Of a stretch of DNA of 64,000 bases, positions 52,957 through 64,000 are shown piece after piece (the first letter of the stretch is position 1; every line of letters begins with the position of its first letter). The notes beneath the pieces are model-generated. The model did no database searches and was not told where the DNA came from. It worked only from the letters and a program-made list of their open reading frames with translations. The position numbers and the translations under genes were made by a program. The DNA comes from Sphingobium psychrophilum (GTDB taxonomy: Bacteria > Pseudomonadota > Alphaproteobacteria > Sphingomonadales > Sphingomonadaceae), in NCBI RefSeq assembly GCF_012927105.1, contig NZ_JABBFV010000011.1, forward strand, positions 1 to 64,000, given 5' to 3'.

Positions 52957-54279
52957 GTGCCGAGCCTAGAGGAAGCCCGAGTCTCAGACCTCCAGAACGG
53001 ACGTTCGGAATGCGTTTGCGTAACCTTGGATCGCGCCGCCCTGAGCGACGCACTCGTCCGGGAGACGGGCGATCTGGCAATGCGAGCGTCATATCTGGAA
53101 ACGCGTCCGCATCTATTCTCGGACGTCGCGGTGTTCATCAATGTGTCCCAACTCGCCGGGATGCAGCGCATCATCGCCGCGATCGAGACGGTCGCCCGCC
53201 ACCCGGATTATCTGGCAGCCACCATGGCCTGGGCGCCAGTAAGTGCCCGACAGGACTTTGGTCCGCACGGCGTCTTAATGGGCTATGACTTCCATCTGAG
53301 CGAGCGCGGCCCGGCCCTGATCGAAATAAATACCAATGCAGGAGGAGCAATGTTGAATGCCGTGCTCGCGCGGGCACAACGAGTCTGCTGTCCTTCCGAG
53401 CCGACAGATTTTCTTCGCGCAGATCCGTTTGAGTCCGTGGTCGCGGCCATGTTCTCGAAGGAATGGCGCTATCAACGCGGCAGCGGCGAACCGGTCTCCA
53501 TCGCCATCGTCGATGACGATCCCGTATCGCAATATCTGTTTCCCGAGTTTCTGTTGACCCGCCATTTGCTGGAGCGGGCCGGCCATAGCGTCTGCATCGC
53601 CGATCCTTCTGAATTCGCCTATGCGTCCGGCACTCTTCGCTATGGGGACCGGAATGTGGATCTCATCTACAACCGGCTCGTCGATTTCTCGCTCGATCGA
53701 CCCGAGCACTCGGCATTGCGAGCGGCATATCTCGACGGCTCGGTGGTCGTAACGCCCAATCCCCATGTCCACGCGAAATTCGCCGACAAGCGCAATCTCA
53801 CCCTGCTGTCCGACACCGCGCAGCTGCGGGAATGGGGTTTCGACCCGGCAATTGTCGACACGCTTGTTGCCGGGATTCCGGCAACCGAACGGGTCGACAA
53901 GGCTTCCGCCGAGCGGCTTTGGGCGGGCCGCAGGCAATTCTTCTTCAAGCCGGCCGGAGGGTATGGGAGCAAAGCGGCCTATCGTGGCGACAAGCTGACG
54001 AAATCGGTGTGGGCCGAGATCCTGGAGAGCGACTATGTCGCCCAAGCCTATGTGCGACCAAGCGAGCGGATCATCCGGCTGGATGGAGAGACGGTTAAGC
54101 GCAAGATCGACGTTCGTCTCTACACCTATGATGGGGAGCCGCTTGTTGCCGCAGCGCGACTATATCAGGGCCAAACCACCAATATGCGCACCGCCGGTGG
54201 TGGGTTCGCGCCTGTTCTGCTGATGGCCGCCGACGATTCGCCGCAGGACTGCGACAGGTGCGCCACTGGCGAGGCGTGA
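52957..54279 (+). CDS. ATP-grasp-like protein of unknown substrate
   Basis: A 440-residue soluble protein. Central and C-terminal segments such as MGYDFHLSERGPALIEINTN, AGGAMLN, KRNLTLLSD, FFFKPAGGYGSKAAYRGDKL and VKRKIDVRLYTYDGEPLVAA fit an ATP-grasp ligase: a lysine in a glycine-rich loop, acidic metal ligands and an IEINTN element. The last residues before the stop, DCDRCATGEA, add a cysteine pair. I cannot name the substrate; glutathionylspermidine synthase-like or peptide-ligase chemistry is possible. It starts with GTG and lies between ppk2 and the N-ATPase operon. Confidence 0.65.
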   Translation: MPSLEEARVSDLQNGRSECVCVTLDRAALSDALVRETGDLAMRASYLETRPHLFSDVAVFINVSQLAGMQRIIAAIETVARHPDYLAATMAWAPVSARQDFGPHGVLMGYDFHLSERGPALIEINTNAGGAMLNAVLARAQRVCCPSEPTDFLRADPFESVVAAMFSKEWRYQRGSGEPVSIAIVDDDPVSQYLFPEFLLTRHLLERAGHSVCIADPSEFAYASGTLRYGDRNVDLIYNRLVDFSLDRPEHSALRAAYLDGSVVVTPNPHVHAKFADKRNLTLLSDTAQLREWGFDPAIVDTLVAGIPATERVDKASAERLWAGRRQFFFKPAGGYGSKAAYRGDKLTKSVWAEILESDYVAQAYVRPSERIIRLDGETVKRKIDVRLYTYDGEPLVAAARLYQGQTTNMRTAGGGFAPVLLMAADDSPQDCDRCATGEA

Positions 54280-56272
<1,993 letters not shown>

Positions 56273-56276
<4 letters not shown>

Positions 56277-56554
56277 CCCAGGATCTGCCACCCGAGCAGG
56301 AACGGCTCGTGGACGCGGTCAAACAGCGCGCTGAACGTCGACGCAGGGCGCGGGGATTGCCCTCCTTTGCGCGCAATTTCGGCCAGATCGGCGTGCTTGG
56401 CTGGCAGGTCGTCGTGCCGGCGTTAATTGCGCTCGCGATCGGCCGCTGGCTCGACCATCGGCTGTCCAGCGGTATCTTCTGGACCGCGCCGCTGCTGATC
56501 CTTGGCGTGAGCCTCGGCTGCTGGTCGGCCTGGAAGTGGATCGGGCGGCAATGA
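56273..56554 (+). CDS. atpQ: N-ATPase AtpQ (AtpZ/I-like) membrane protein
   Basis: A 93-residue protein with a charged N-terminus (ERLVDAVKQRAERRRRARGL) and two membrane helices (VLGWQVVVPALIALAIGRWL and GIFWTAPLLILGVSLGCWSA). In N-ATPase operons this small gene sits after atpC. It resembles AtpI/AtpZ, which help to assemble the c-ring or move magnesium. It overlaps atpC and atpR by four bases. Confidence 0.88.
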
Positions 56555-56817
56555 CGCCCTGGGCCGTCCTCCTGTTTCTGCTGCTCGGCGCCGCTGCCGG
56601 AACAGCACATTACCTGGCTATCGCGAAGGATGCTGACCTGCTCGTCCATGGCGGATCGATTATGCTGTCGCTCGGCCTGCGGCTCGGTCGGATGCTTCTG
56701 ACGCTCGGCGTGCTGCTCGTTGCCGCAAGGCAGGGCTGGGTGGACCTACTCGCGGCTGCGGCCGGGTTCATGGCGGCGCGACAGGTCGTGCTGCACCGAC
56801 TGAAAGCGGTGTCGTGA
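56551..56817 (+). CDS. atpR: N-ATPase subunit AtpR
   Basis: An 88-residue protein with three membrane helices, including IMLSLGLRLGRMLLTLGVLL, which places two arginines inside a helix. AtpR is unique to N-ATPase operons; the membrane-buried arginines have been proposed to contact the c-subunit glutamates during assembly. The ATG at 56551 overlaps the atpQ stop (ATGA). It overlaps atpB by four bases. Confidence 0.85.
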   Translation: MTPWAVLLFLLLGAAAGTAHYLAIAKDADLLVHGGSIMLSLGLRLGRMLLTLGVLLVAARQGWVDLLAAAAGFMAARQVVLHRLKAVS

Positions 56818-57518
56818 AGTTCGCCTCTCCGCTCGAAAGCCATATCCTGTTCACGATCGGACCGGTTCCGATCAGCCAGCCGGTCGTCACGACATGGGGC
56901 ATCATGGCGGTGCTGACGATCGGTTGTTGGCTTCTGACCCGGCGGCTCGGCCTTCGTCCCACCAGGACCCAGGCGGCGCTGGAACTGGTGGTCGAAGTGA
57001 TCGCGCGCCAGATTCGCGAGACGATGGACGCTGAGCCACGGCCCTATCTGCCCCTGATCGGGACGCTCTTCATCTTCCTGCTCGTCGCAAACTGGTCATC
57101 GCTCTTGCCCGGCGTCGAACCGCCTACGGCGGCCCTCGAAACCGATGCGGCGCTGGCCTTGATCGTGTTCGGCGCGACGCTCTGGTTCGGTGTCCGGGCG
57201 CTTGGCGCGCGCGGTTATCTGCGCAGTTTCGCGCAGCCGTCGATCCTGCTCGTGCCGCTCAATCTCGTTGAGCTGTTCACCCGCAGCTTCTCCTTGATGG
57301 TGCGCCTGTTCGGCAATGTCATGAGCGGCGTGTTCATGATCGGCGTCGTGCTGAGCCTTGCCGGGTTGCTCGTACCGATCCCGCTGATGGCGCTCGAGAT
57401 GCTGACCGGAGCCGTCCAGGCCTACATCTTCGGCGCGCTCGCAATGGTCTTTATCGGCAGCGCCATCAGCGAAGCGAACCCATCCCCGAAAGCGCCGAAC
57501 CACGAGGTCTCTTCATGA
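56814..57518 (+). CDS. atpB: N-ATPase a subunit
   Basis: A 234-residue F0 a subunit with about five helices. The essential arginine is in FSLMVRLFGNVMSGVFM, and the last helices contain LTGAVQAYIFGALAMVFIGS. This subunit forms the ion half-channels. It uses a GTG start and overlaps atpR and atpE. Confidence 0.94.
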   Translation: MKFASPLESHILFTIGPVPISQPVVTTWGIMAVLTIGCWLLTRRLGLRPTRTQAALELVVEVIARQIRETMDAEPRPYLPLIGTLFIFLLVANWSSLLPGVEPPTAALETDAALALIVFGATLWFGVRALGARGYLRSFAQPSILLVPLNLVELFTRSFSLMVRLFGNVMSGVFMIGVVLSLAGLLVPIPLMALEMLTGAVQAYIFGALAMVFIGSAISEANPSPKAPNHEVSS

Positions 57519-57757
57519 ACTGGATCCACATCGTCAGCATCCTCGGCGCGGCGTTCGCCATCGCCATCGGCGCGATCGCGCCGGCACTCGCCCAAGGCAA
57601 GGCGGTCGCCGCAGCGATGGATGCGATCGCTCGCCAGCCTGAGGCGGCGAACACCGTCTCGCGCACCCTGTTCGTGGGCCTGGCCATGATCGAGACGATG
57701 GCGATCTATTGTCTCGTGATCGCGCTGCTGCTGCTCTTCGCCAATCCCTTCGCTTGA
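57515..57757 (+). CDS. atpE: N-ATPase c subunit with sodium-type motif
   Basis: An 80-residue hairpin protein. Helix 1 contains GAIAPALAQGKAVAAAMDAI, with Q27, and the polar loop is ARQPEA. Helix 2, VGLAMIETMAIYCLVIALLL, carries the ion-binding E60 with T61 and Y65. Q27, E60, a hydroxyl residue next to it and Y65 form the set that coordinates Na+ in Ilyobacter-type c-rings (Q32, E65, S66, Y70). This supports Na+ translocation, as proposed for N-ATPases in general. Confidence 0.93.
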   Translation: MNWIHIVSILGAAFAIAIGAIAPALAQGKAVAAAMDAIARQPEAANTVSRTLFVGLAMIETMAIYCLVIALLLLFANPFA

Positions 57758-57758
57758 C

Positions 57759-58511
57759 ATGCGTATCGACTGGTGGACGCTGGCGCTGCAGGCGATCAAC
57801 GTCGTCATCCTCGTCTGGCTGCTCGCACGCTTCCTTTTTCGTCCGGTGATGGGGGCTATCACCGCGCGCCAGACGGCTATGGACCAGCTGCTCGCCGATG
57901 CGGAGTCTGCAAAGGCAGCTGCGCTCAAGCTGGAAGCGGATCTTAAGGCGCAGACCGACGCCTTCGCCGCCGATGGAGAGGCACGCCGGTCAGCTTTGCT
58001 GGCCAGCATAGAGGCCGAACGCAGCCGCCTCCTTGATGCGGCCACGATCGAGACCGATGCAAAAGCGAAGCAGGCGCTTGCTTCTGTCGAGGACGCGCAA
58101 AAGGGCATGGCGACACAGCTAGAGGAAAACGCGGCCGTGCTCGCGGGCCAGATGGCGTCTGCGTTGCTGCGCCGGCTACCGGCCGCGGGCACCACCGATA
58201 TGATGTTCACTGCCCTGCTCGAACGGGTCGAACGCTTGCCGGTCGAGGAACGCCGAGCCCTGGCCGGTGACACTCCTCTCGCCATCGTGACGCCGGCCGC
58301 GCTCGATGGGGAGACCCAAGCGCGATGCGTGCAAAAGCTCGAAGAGGCACTGCCGGGGCTTGCAGCACCGAACTTCACCGTCGATCCCGCGCTGATTGCC
58401 GGGTTCGAGCTCCATGGACCGCACATGCTCGTCCGTAACAGCTGGCGAGCCGATCTCGACACGCAGCTGGCGGCACTCAAGGAGGACGATCATGCCGGGC
58501 TCCGCGGATGA
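57759..58511 (+). CDS. atpF: N-ATPase b subunit (b/delta-like)
   Basis: A 250-residue protein. One N-terminal helix ([20 protein letters not shown]) is followed by a long alanine/glutamate-rich coiled coil and a C-terminal domain ([40 protein letters not shown]) resembling the delta subunit. N-ATPase operons lack a separate atpH, and the longer b subunit is thought to replace it. It overlaps atpA by 20 bases. Confidence 0.9.
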   Translation: MRIDWWTLALQAINVVILVWLLARFLFRPVMGAITARQTAMDQLLADAESAKAAALKLEADLKAQTDAFAADGEARRSALLASIEAERSRLLDAATIETDAKAKQALASVEDAQKGMATQLEENAAVLAGQMASALLRRLPAAGTTDMMFTALLERVERLPVEERRALAGDTPLAIVTPAALDGETQARCVQKLEEALPGLAAPNFTVDPALIAGFELHGPHMLVRNSWRADLDTQLAALKEDDHAGLRG

Positions 58512-60012
58512 ATGGCTTGCCCGGGCCGCGACGCGCGTGGCCGCGGCGGAAATCGGCGCACAGGTCCGCCAGATCGGCCGCGTCGAATCAATCGGCGATG
58601 GCGTAGCGCTGGTCTCGGGTTTGGCGGAGGCACGGCTCGACGAATTGCTGCAGTTTGCCGGAGGTCAGGCGGGCTTCGTACAAACGCTCGACCGCGATCG
58701 CATCGGCTGCGTGATGCTTGAGGATGCTGACAGCATCGAGGCGGGGGACATCGTCTCGGGCACCGGCGCAGTGGTGCGCACGCCGGTGGGGCGAGGACTG
58801 CTCGGCCGTATCGTCGATCCACTCGGCCGACCACTCGATGGCGGGGCGGCGATCGTCGCCGAGCGGTTCGAGTCGGTGGAGCGCCCCGCGCCGTCGATCA
58901 TCGATCGCGACCTCGTCGTTCAGCCGGTGCAGACCGGGATATTGGTCATCGACGCGATGTTCGCGCTCGGCCGCGGCCAGCGCGAGCTGATCCTGGGCGA
59001 CCGCGCGACCGGCAAGACCGCGCTCGCCGTCGATGCGATCATCAACCAGCGGTCGAGCGACATGATATGCATCTATGTCGCGATCGGCCAGAAATCCTCC
59101 AGTGTCGCGCGCGTGATCGATCAGGTGCGCCGCCATGGCGCGCCGGAACGCTGCATCTTCGTGGTCGCGAGCCCGGCTTCCGCACCGGGGTTGCAATGGA
59201 TCGCGCCGTTTGCCGCGTTCACCATGGCGGAATATTTCCGCGATCAGGGCGGCCATGCGCTCGTTGTGCTCGACGACCTCACCAGGCATGCCGCCACGCA
59301 CCGCGAGATCGCGCTGCTGACCGGCCAGCCGCCGGGACGCGAGGCCTATCCAGGCGACGTTTTCTACCTCCATTCGCGGCTGCTGGAGCGCGCCGCCCGC
59401 ATGTCGCCCGAAAAGGGCGGCGGTTCGCTCACGGCGCTGCCGATCGCGGAGACCGATGCCGGCAATGTCAGCGCCTATATCCCGACCAACCTGATCTCGA
59501 TCACCGACGGGCAGATCGTGCTCGACACCCGGTTGTTCGCCGAAGGCCACAAACCCGCGGTCGATGTCGGCACCAGCGTCAGCCGCGTGGGCGGCAAGAC
59601 GCAGGCCCGGGCGCTGCGGGACGCGAGCGGCACGATGCGGCTCGACTATGCCCAGTTCCTCGAACTCGAGATGTTCACCCGCTTCGGCGAGCAGCCAGAG
59701 CCGCGCGTGAAGGCCCAGATCGAGCGTGGCAGGCGGCTGCGCGCATTACTCTCCCAGCCGCGCTTCCAGCCTCTGCGGGTCGTCGATCAGGTGGCGCTGG
59801 CAATCGCGCTCACGGAGGGCCTCCTGGATGCCCTGGCGATCCCCGACATCACTGCGATCCGCGCGACGCTGCCGTCATGGCTCGATGCCAACGCCGCCGA
59901 GCTCACAGGGCAGGTCGAGGATAAGGGGACAATGGATGCGACGTTGCGGGCCGCATTGTTGGCGGCCGTGCAACGGATGATCGCCAGTTCCAGCGCTGGC
60001 GCCGCGACATGA
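58492..60012 (+). CDS. atpA: N-ATPase alpha subunit
   Basis: A 506-residue F1 alpha subunit. The P-loop is [18 protein letters not shown], and [20 protein letters not shown] and the arginine-finger region SYIPTN-like ([20 protein letters not shown]) with [13 protein letters not shown] are present. The start at 58492 follows AAGGAGGACGATC and falls within the 3' end of atpF. It overlaps atpG by four bases. Confidence 0.95.
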   Translation: MPGSADEWLARAATRVAAAEIGAQVRQIGRVESIGDGVALVSGLAEARLDELLQFAGGQAGFVQTLDRDRIGCVMLEDADSIEAGDIVSGTGAVVRTPVGRGLLGRIVDPLGRPLDGGAAIVAERFESVERPAPSIIDRDLVVQPVQTGILVIDAMFALGRGQRELILGDRATGKTALAVDAIINQRSSDMICIYVAIGQKSSSVARVIDQVRRHGAPERCIFVVASPASAPGLQWIAPFAAFTMAEYFRDQGGHALVVLDDLTRHAATHREIALLTGQPPGREAYPGDVFYLHSRLLERAARMSPEKGGGSLTALPIAETDAGNVSAYIPTNLISITDGQIVLDTRLFAEGHKPAVDVGTSVSRVGGKTQARALRDASGTMRLDYAQFLELEMFTRFGEQPEPRVKAQIERGRRLRALLSQPRFQPLRVVDQVALAIALTEGLLDALAIPDITAIRATLPSWLDANAAELTGQVEDKGTMDATLRAALLAAVQRMIASSSAGAAT

Positions 60013-60875
60013 GCGATCGTCTGGCCACTGTCGGGCGACGGATCGCCACTGTGCGGCAACTCGGTGCGGTGGTCAATGCGATGCGCGGCATCGCCGGCGC
60101 CCGTGCCCAGCAGGGCCGCGCGTTGTTGCCCGCGATCCGCGCCTATGCCGCGACGGCGGGTCATGCGATTGGGAAGGCGCGGCAGCTACAGACAGGACCT
60201 GCGGCACCGCCGCTGAACAGCGCAAAGGGCAAGACAGGTCTTATCGTCTTCGGCGCAGAGCAGGGGTTCGCGGGCGCCTTTCCAGAGCAGGTCTTGAACG
60301 CCGCTGCGAGCGATTCCCAAGCGGCGCACTTCTTCCTCGTCGGCGACCGTGCCGCCGCGCTTGCTGCCGAGCGGTCACTGCCCGTCGCTTGGGCCACCAG
60401 CCTTCCCAGTCGCGCCGCTGCGCTTGCCAATATGGCAACCGAACTGCTTGGCGCCCTCTACGATTATGTGGCCGTGGCCGGCGCGGTCCCGGTCGCAATG
60501 ATCTATCCGGTCTGGACGGCAGGGCATGGTGCGTCGGTCGTCCGCCGCAGCCTTTTGCCGCTCGATCCCGATATGTTTCCGCCGGAGCCAGTTGGGTCGA
60601 TACCCCTGATCAATCTGCCGGCAAGCGACCTCGTCGAGCGCTTGGCCCAGGAATATGTCTTCGCCCAGCTGTGCGAAGCGGCCACCGAGGCCTTCGCCGC
60701 TGAAAACGAGGCTCGCATGGCGACGATGGCGGCCGCGAAAACCAATATCGACGCCAGACTCCAGGCACTTGAACGCGAGGAACGGCTGACGCGTCAGGAG
60801 GAAATCACCGCCGAGGTGGTTGAGCTGGCGGCCGGGGCACGCGCACGCGGCCGAACCAGGGCGGTATCGGAGTAG
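60009..60875 (+). CDS. atpG: N-ATPase gamma subunit
   Basis: A 288-residue rotor subunit. The N-terminal helix has [20 protein letters not shown] and the C-terminal helix [20 protein letters not shown] ... [27 protein letters not shown]-type sequence, the two strands of the central coiled coil. The middle is a Rossmann-like domain ([20 protein letters not shown]). It is more divergent than canonical gamma, as usual for N-ATPases. It ends the operon. Confidence 0.92.
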   Translation: MSDRLATVGRRIATVRQLGAVVNAMRGIAGARAQQGRALLPAIRAYAATAGHAIGKARQLQTGPAAPPLNSAKGKTGLIVFGAEQGFAGAFPEQVLNAAASDSQAAHFFLVGDRAAALAAERSLPVAWATSLPSRAAALANMATELLGALYDYVAVAGAVPVAMIYPVWTAGHGASVVRRSLLPLDPDMFPPEPVGSIPLINLPASDLVERLAQEYVFAQLCEAATEAFAAENEARMATMAAAKTNIDARLQALEREERLTRQEEITAEVVELAAGARARGRTRAVSE

Positions 60876-61082
60876 GGGGCCGAGCTGATGCCGGAAGCGA
60901 CGTGATTGCCTGGTATAAGTGTGCGGCACTGCCATCCGTATCAATACGCATGTTGTGAGCAGTCTGCGCCATTCATGGGTGCGCAAGCAGTTTGAGCGCT
61001 GCGCGGTGGCGCATCAGCGCTCCGGCAAACACCAGCTCCGGCTCGGCGGCCGGGAAACCATGCCTTTTCAGTTTCAGGAAGA

Positions 61083-63470
61083 ATGACCATGGACCCGCAG
61101 CCCGAGGCGACAGGCCAGCCACTCTCCAGCGATGAGATCGGCCTGATCCACGCTTGGTGGCGCGCCGCCAATTACCTCTCGGTTGGACAGATTTATCTGC
61201 TCGATAATCCGCTGCTCCGCGAACCGCTCAAGATGGATCACGTCAAGCCGCGGCTGCTTGGACACTGGGGTACGACCCCCGGGCTTAACTTCCTCTATGT
61301 GCACCTCAATCGTGTCATCAAGGCGCGCGGCCTCAATGCGCTCTTCATCGCCGGGCCTGGTCATGGCGCACCAGGTGTCGTCGCCAACACATGGCTCGAG
61401 GGCACCTATAGCGAAGTCTATCCTGCCATCGGTCCCGACGAAGATGGCCTGCGCCAGCTTTTCCGGCAATTCTCCTTCCCTGGCGGCATTCCCAGTCATG
61501 CGTCACCCGATACGCCCGGTTCAATCCATGAAGGTGGTGAACTGGGTTATTCTCTTCTGCATGCGTTTGGCGCCGCCTTCGACAATCCCGATCTGATCGT
61601 TGCTTGCGTCGTCGGCGACGGCGAAGCGGAGACCGGACCGCTGGCGACCTCGTGGCACAGCAACAAGTTCCTTAATCCCGCGACCGACGGGGCCGTTCTG
61701 CCAATCCTGCATCTCAACGGTTACAAGATCGCAAGTCCGACTGTCCTTGCGCGCATTTCGCACACCGAGCTCGACGCGCTGTTTCGCGGTTATGGCTACC
61801 TGCCGATCTTCGTCGACGGCGAGGAGCCGGACGCGATGCACCGGGCGATAGCGGCCGCGCTAGACGACGCGGTCGATCGGATACACGCGATCCAGAAGGC
61901 CGCGCGCGACGGTGGGGTCACGACGCGTCCGCTCTGGCCGATGATCGTCCTGCGCAGCCTAAAGGGCTGGACCGGACCCAAGATCGTCGACGGGCAGAAG
62001 AGCGAAGGCTTCTGGCGGGCGCACCAGGTCCCGTTCACGATGGACAAGCCCGAGCATCTTGGGCTGCTCGAGGAATGGATGCGCAGCTACCATCCGGAAG
62101 AACTGTTCGATGATGGCGGGCGGCTTCGGCCCGAAATTGCGGCTCTGGCTCCGCGCGGCGACCGGCGGATGAGTGCCAATCCGCATGCCAATGGCGGGGC
62201 TCTGATGCGCCCTCTGCGGTTACCCGACTTCGCATCCTACGCGGTCCCGGTTGTTCATCCCGGCGAGAGCGACGGCGAGGCGACCCAGGTGATGGGTACG
62301 TTCCTGCGCGACGTGGTGCGGGAGAACGCCCAGGCCCGCAACTTCCGCGTTTTCGGTCCGGACGAGACAGCATCCAACCGGTTGCAGACGATCTTCGAAG
62401 CCACCGACCGGAGCTGGGACGCGGAGACGATCGCGGACGATGTCCATCTCGATCCCAGCGGACGCGTGATGGAGGTGCTGAGCGAACATTGCTGCCAGGG
62501 ATGGCTGGAAGGCTATCTGCTGACGGGCCGCCACGGCCTGTTTTCCTGCTATGAGGCGTTCATCCACATCGTCGATTCGATGGTCAACCAGCACGCCAAA
62601 TGGCTGAAGACGGCGAAGGAGGTGCCCTGGCGTCGCCCGATCGCTTCGCTCAATTATCTGCTGACCTCTCACGTCTGGCGCCAGGATCATAATGGCTTCA
62701 GCCATCAGGATCCCGGATTTGTCGATCATGTCGTCAACAAGAAGGCTGACATCGTGCGGGTCTATTTCCCGCCCGACGCCAATACCCTGCTTTTTGTCAC
62801 CGACCATTGCCTGCGCAGCTGGGACCGAATCAATGTCATCGTTGCCGGCAAGCAACCTTCACCCCAGTGGCTCGACATGAATGCGGCGATCAAGCACTGC
62901 ACGCGCGGCATCGGTATCTGGGATTGGGCCAGCAACGATCGCAGCGGAGAGCCGGATGTCGTCATGGCGTGTGCTGGCGACGTTCCAACGCTGGAGACAC
63001 TGGCCGCGGTCAGCCTGTTGCGTGTGCAACTCCCCGAGCTCAAGGTCCGCGTCGTCAACGTCGTCGATCTGATGACGTTGCAGCCCAACAGCCAGCACCC
63101 TCATGGGCTCAGCGACAGCGCGTTCGACGCGCTCTTCACGACGGATAAGCCGGTCATCTTCGCCTATCATGGCTATCCGGCACTAATTCATCGGCTCACC
63201 TACAAGCGTACCAACCACCAGAATATCCACGTCCACGGGTTCGAAGAGGAGGGCTCGACGACGACGCCGTTCGACATGGTGGTCCGCAACCATCTCGACC
63301 GCTTCCATCTCATGGGGAAGGTTATCGACCATGTGGAGCTGCCCGATAGCGCGGCCGCCTACGCCAAGCAGACGATCGATGATCAGCTGGTCGAGCACAA
63401 GCGGTACATCGCGGCACACGGGATCGATATGCCTGCCGTTCGCGACTGGCGGTGGCCCTCTGGAGCCTGA
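61083..63470 (+). CDS. xfp: Xylulose-5-phosphate/fructose-6-phosphate phosphoketolase
   Basis: A 795-residue thiamine-diphosphate enzyme of standard length. Marks are [59 protein letters not shown] (ThDP-binding GDGE), [20 protein letters not shown] and [20 protein letters not shown]. It splits xylulose-5-P or fructose-6-P to acetyl phosphate and a triose or tetrose phosphate. Without a usable pfkB here, this bypass may feed acetyl-CoA. AGGAAG precedes the start; an ATG at 61089 has better spacing and is an alternative. Confidence 0.95.
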   Translation: MTMDPQPEATGQPLSSDEIGLIHAWWRAANYLSVGQIYLLDNPLLREPLKMDHVKPRLLGHWGTTPGLNFLYVHLNRVIKARGLNALFIAGPGHGAPGVVANTWLEGTYSEVYPAIGPDEDGLRQLFRQFSFPGGIPSHASPDTPGSIHEGGELGYSLLHAFGAAFDNPDLIVACVVGDGEAETGPLATSWHSNKFLNPATDGAVLPILHLNGYKIASPTVLARISHTELDALFRGYGYLPIFVDGEEPDAMHRAIAAALDDAVDRIHAIQKAARDGGVTTRPLWPMIVLRSLKGWTGPKIVDGQKSEGFWRAHQVPFTMDKPEHLGLLEEWMRSYHPEELFDDGGRLRPEIAALAPRGDRRMSANPHANGGALMRPLRLPDFASYAVPVVHPGESDGEATQVMGTFLRDVVRENAQARNFRVFGPDETASNRLQTIFEATDRSWDAETIADDVHLDPSGRVMEVLSEHCCQGWLEGYLLTGRHGLFSCYEAFIHIVDSMVNQHAKWLKTAKEVPWRRPIASLNYLLTSHVWRQDHNGFSHQDPGFVDHVVNKKADIVRVYFPPDANTLLFVTDHCLRSWDRINVIVAGKQPSPQWLDMNAAIKHCTRGIGIWDWASNDRSGEPDVVMACAGDVPTLETLAAVSLLRVQLPELKVRVVNVVDLMTLQPNSQHPHGLSDSAFDALFTTDKPVIFAYHGYPALIHRLTYKRTNHQNIHVHGFEEEGSTTTPFDMVVRNHLDRFHLMGKVIDHVELPDSAAAYAKQTIDDQLVEHKRYIAAHGIDMPAVRDWRWPSGA

Positions 63471-63628
63471 GGGGTCACCGAGACGGGCGGTTTGGGAGAG
63501 CCCCGCCTCGAGAGACATGGCAGGCATTATGCGCGTGCGCTCGTTAACGGACAAGCATCTGGGGACATCACGTAATGTTGTTTCGAGCCATGCCGGGCAT
63601 GCCGCGACGTCCCCCGGAGAAACGCTGC

Positions 63629-64000
63629 ATGATCGATACGTCCGCAGACTGTGCCAAGTGCGACCCACTCGACGGCATCGCTCGGACGCTCGACCATGCC
63701 TCGGCCGCGGCAATCGCGCAGATGACCTCTGGCCTGTCGCCGGTGACAATGATGCAGGCGTGGCTGGACTGGTGTGCTCATCTCACCATATCGCCGGGCA
63801 AGCGGCTGCAGCTTGCCGGCAAGGCAGGGCGAAAGGTCCAGCGGATTGCCGATTATGCCGTGCGACGTGTGGGGCAGGTCGATGCCGCGCCGGCGATCGA
63901 GCCGCTACCGCAGGACCGGCGCTTTATCGATCCGGCCTGGCGGCAGTTCCCTTTCGACCTGATCTCGCAATCCTTCCTTCTCACCCAGCAATGGTGGCAT
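63629..64000 (+). CDS. phaC: Poly(3-hydroxyalkanoate) synthase, N-terminal part
   Basis: 124 residues that run off the window. The N-terminal region of PhaC-type synthases is recognisable: MMQAWLDWCAHLTISPGKRL, then DRRFIDPAWRQFPFDLISQS and FLLTQQWWH. The catalytic cysteine lies beyond the end. It polymerises hydroxyacyl-CoA to storage polyester. GGAGA eight bases upstream supports this ATG; an in-frame ATG at 63599 is possible. It follows the phosphoketolase, which would provide acetyl units for polymer synthesis. Confidence 0.88.
   Translation, partial: MIDTSADCAKCDPLDGIARTLDHASAAAIAQMTSGLSPVTMMQAWLDWCAHLTISPGKRLQLAGKAGRKVQRIADYAVRRVGQVDAAPAIEPLPQDRRFIDPAWRQFPFDLISQSFLLTQQWWH

Noticed and set aside
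63474..63530. Possible terminator after the phosphoketolase
   Set aside because: GGCGG/CCGCC arms are short with a long loop and there is no T run.

Overview
The window is GC-rich DNA from an alphaproteobacterium, most likely a sphingomonad (Sphingomonadaceae). I infer this from codon usage, the gene families and the IS types; no rRNA or housekeeping marker is present to prove it. The window is an accessory region. Several respiratory, nitric-oxide and copper modules sit side by side, separated by insertion sequences, deletion scars and gene remnants.

Layout. Positions 1-2.6 kb hold a truncated IS66-family element that landed in an IS91-type transposase remnant. At 2.9-7.2 kb lies a compact cassette: an unrecognised protein, a AAA+ ATPase and a subtilisin-like (S8) protease. 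It looks like a conflict or protein-quality module and is the best candidate here for an undescribed system. At 7.7-10.2 kb, on the minus strand, are a small cytochrome c, a GNAT acetyltransferase, a response regulator and an L-lactate dehydrogenase. At 10.6-14.1 kb are two deletion scars: a histidine kinase fused into an amino-acid permease, and a pfkB fragment fused into an IS110 transposase.

At 14.6-17.6 kb is a nitric-oxide module: an NsrR-like Rrf2 repressor, a truncated haemoglobin, a DUF1971 protein, a flavohaemoglobin and a small membrane protein. At 17.7-24.8 kb is a cbb3 oxidase operon, ccoNOQP with ccoI and ccoS, but without ccoG or ccoH. At 25.3-29.1 kb are a cupin, NnrS and a quinol-dependent NO reductase. 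The DNA upstream of the reductase has been replaced by foreign and IS3 sequence. Together these genes detoxify NO and respire at low oxygen.

At 29.8-45.6 kb is a copper island broken by remnants and an intact IS630 element. It contains a cysteine-rich copper-storage protein, copA-cueR with a recognisable MerR-type operator, a thioredoxin-reductase-like flavoprotein, copCD, a cytochrome c, a CnrYXH-like anti-sigma/sensor/ECF-sigma trio, the multicopper oxidase CopA with CopB, and a DUF411 protein. An orphan FliQ-like gene and a nuclease-like gene sit inside it.

At 45.7-64 kb are a methyltransferase, an AraC regulator, small membrane proteins, a BI-1 family protein and a P1B-type ATPase with an unusual CPD motif. 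They are followed by PPK2, an ATP-grasp-like protein, a complete nine-gene N-ATPase operon with a sodium-type c-subunit motif, a phosphoketolase and the start of a PHA synthase. This part reads as an energy and carbon management block for oxygen-limited conditions. No tRNA, rRNA or CRISPR array was seen.
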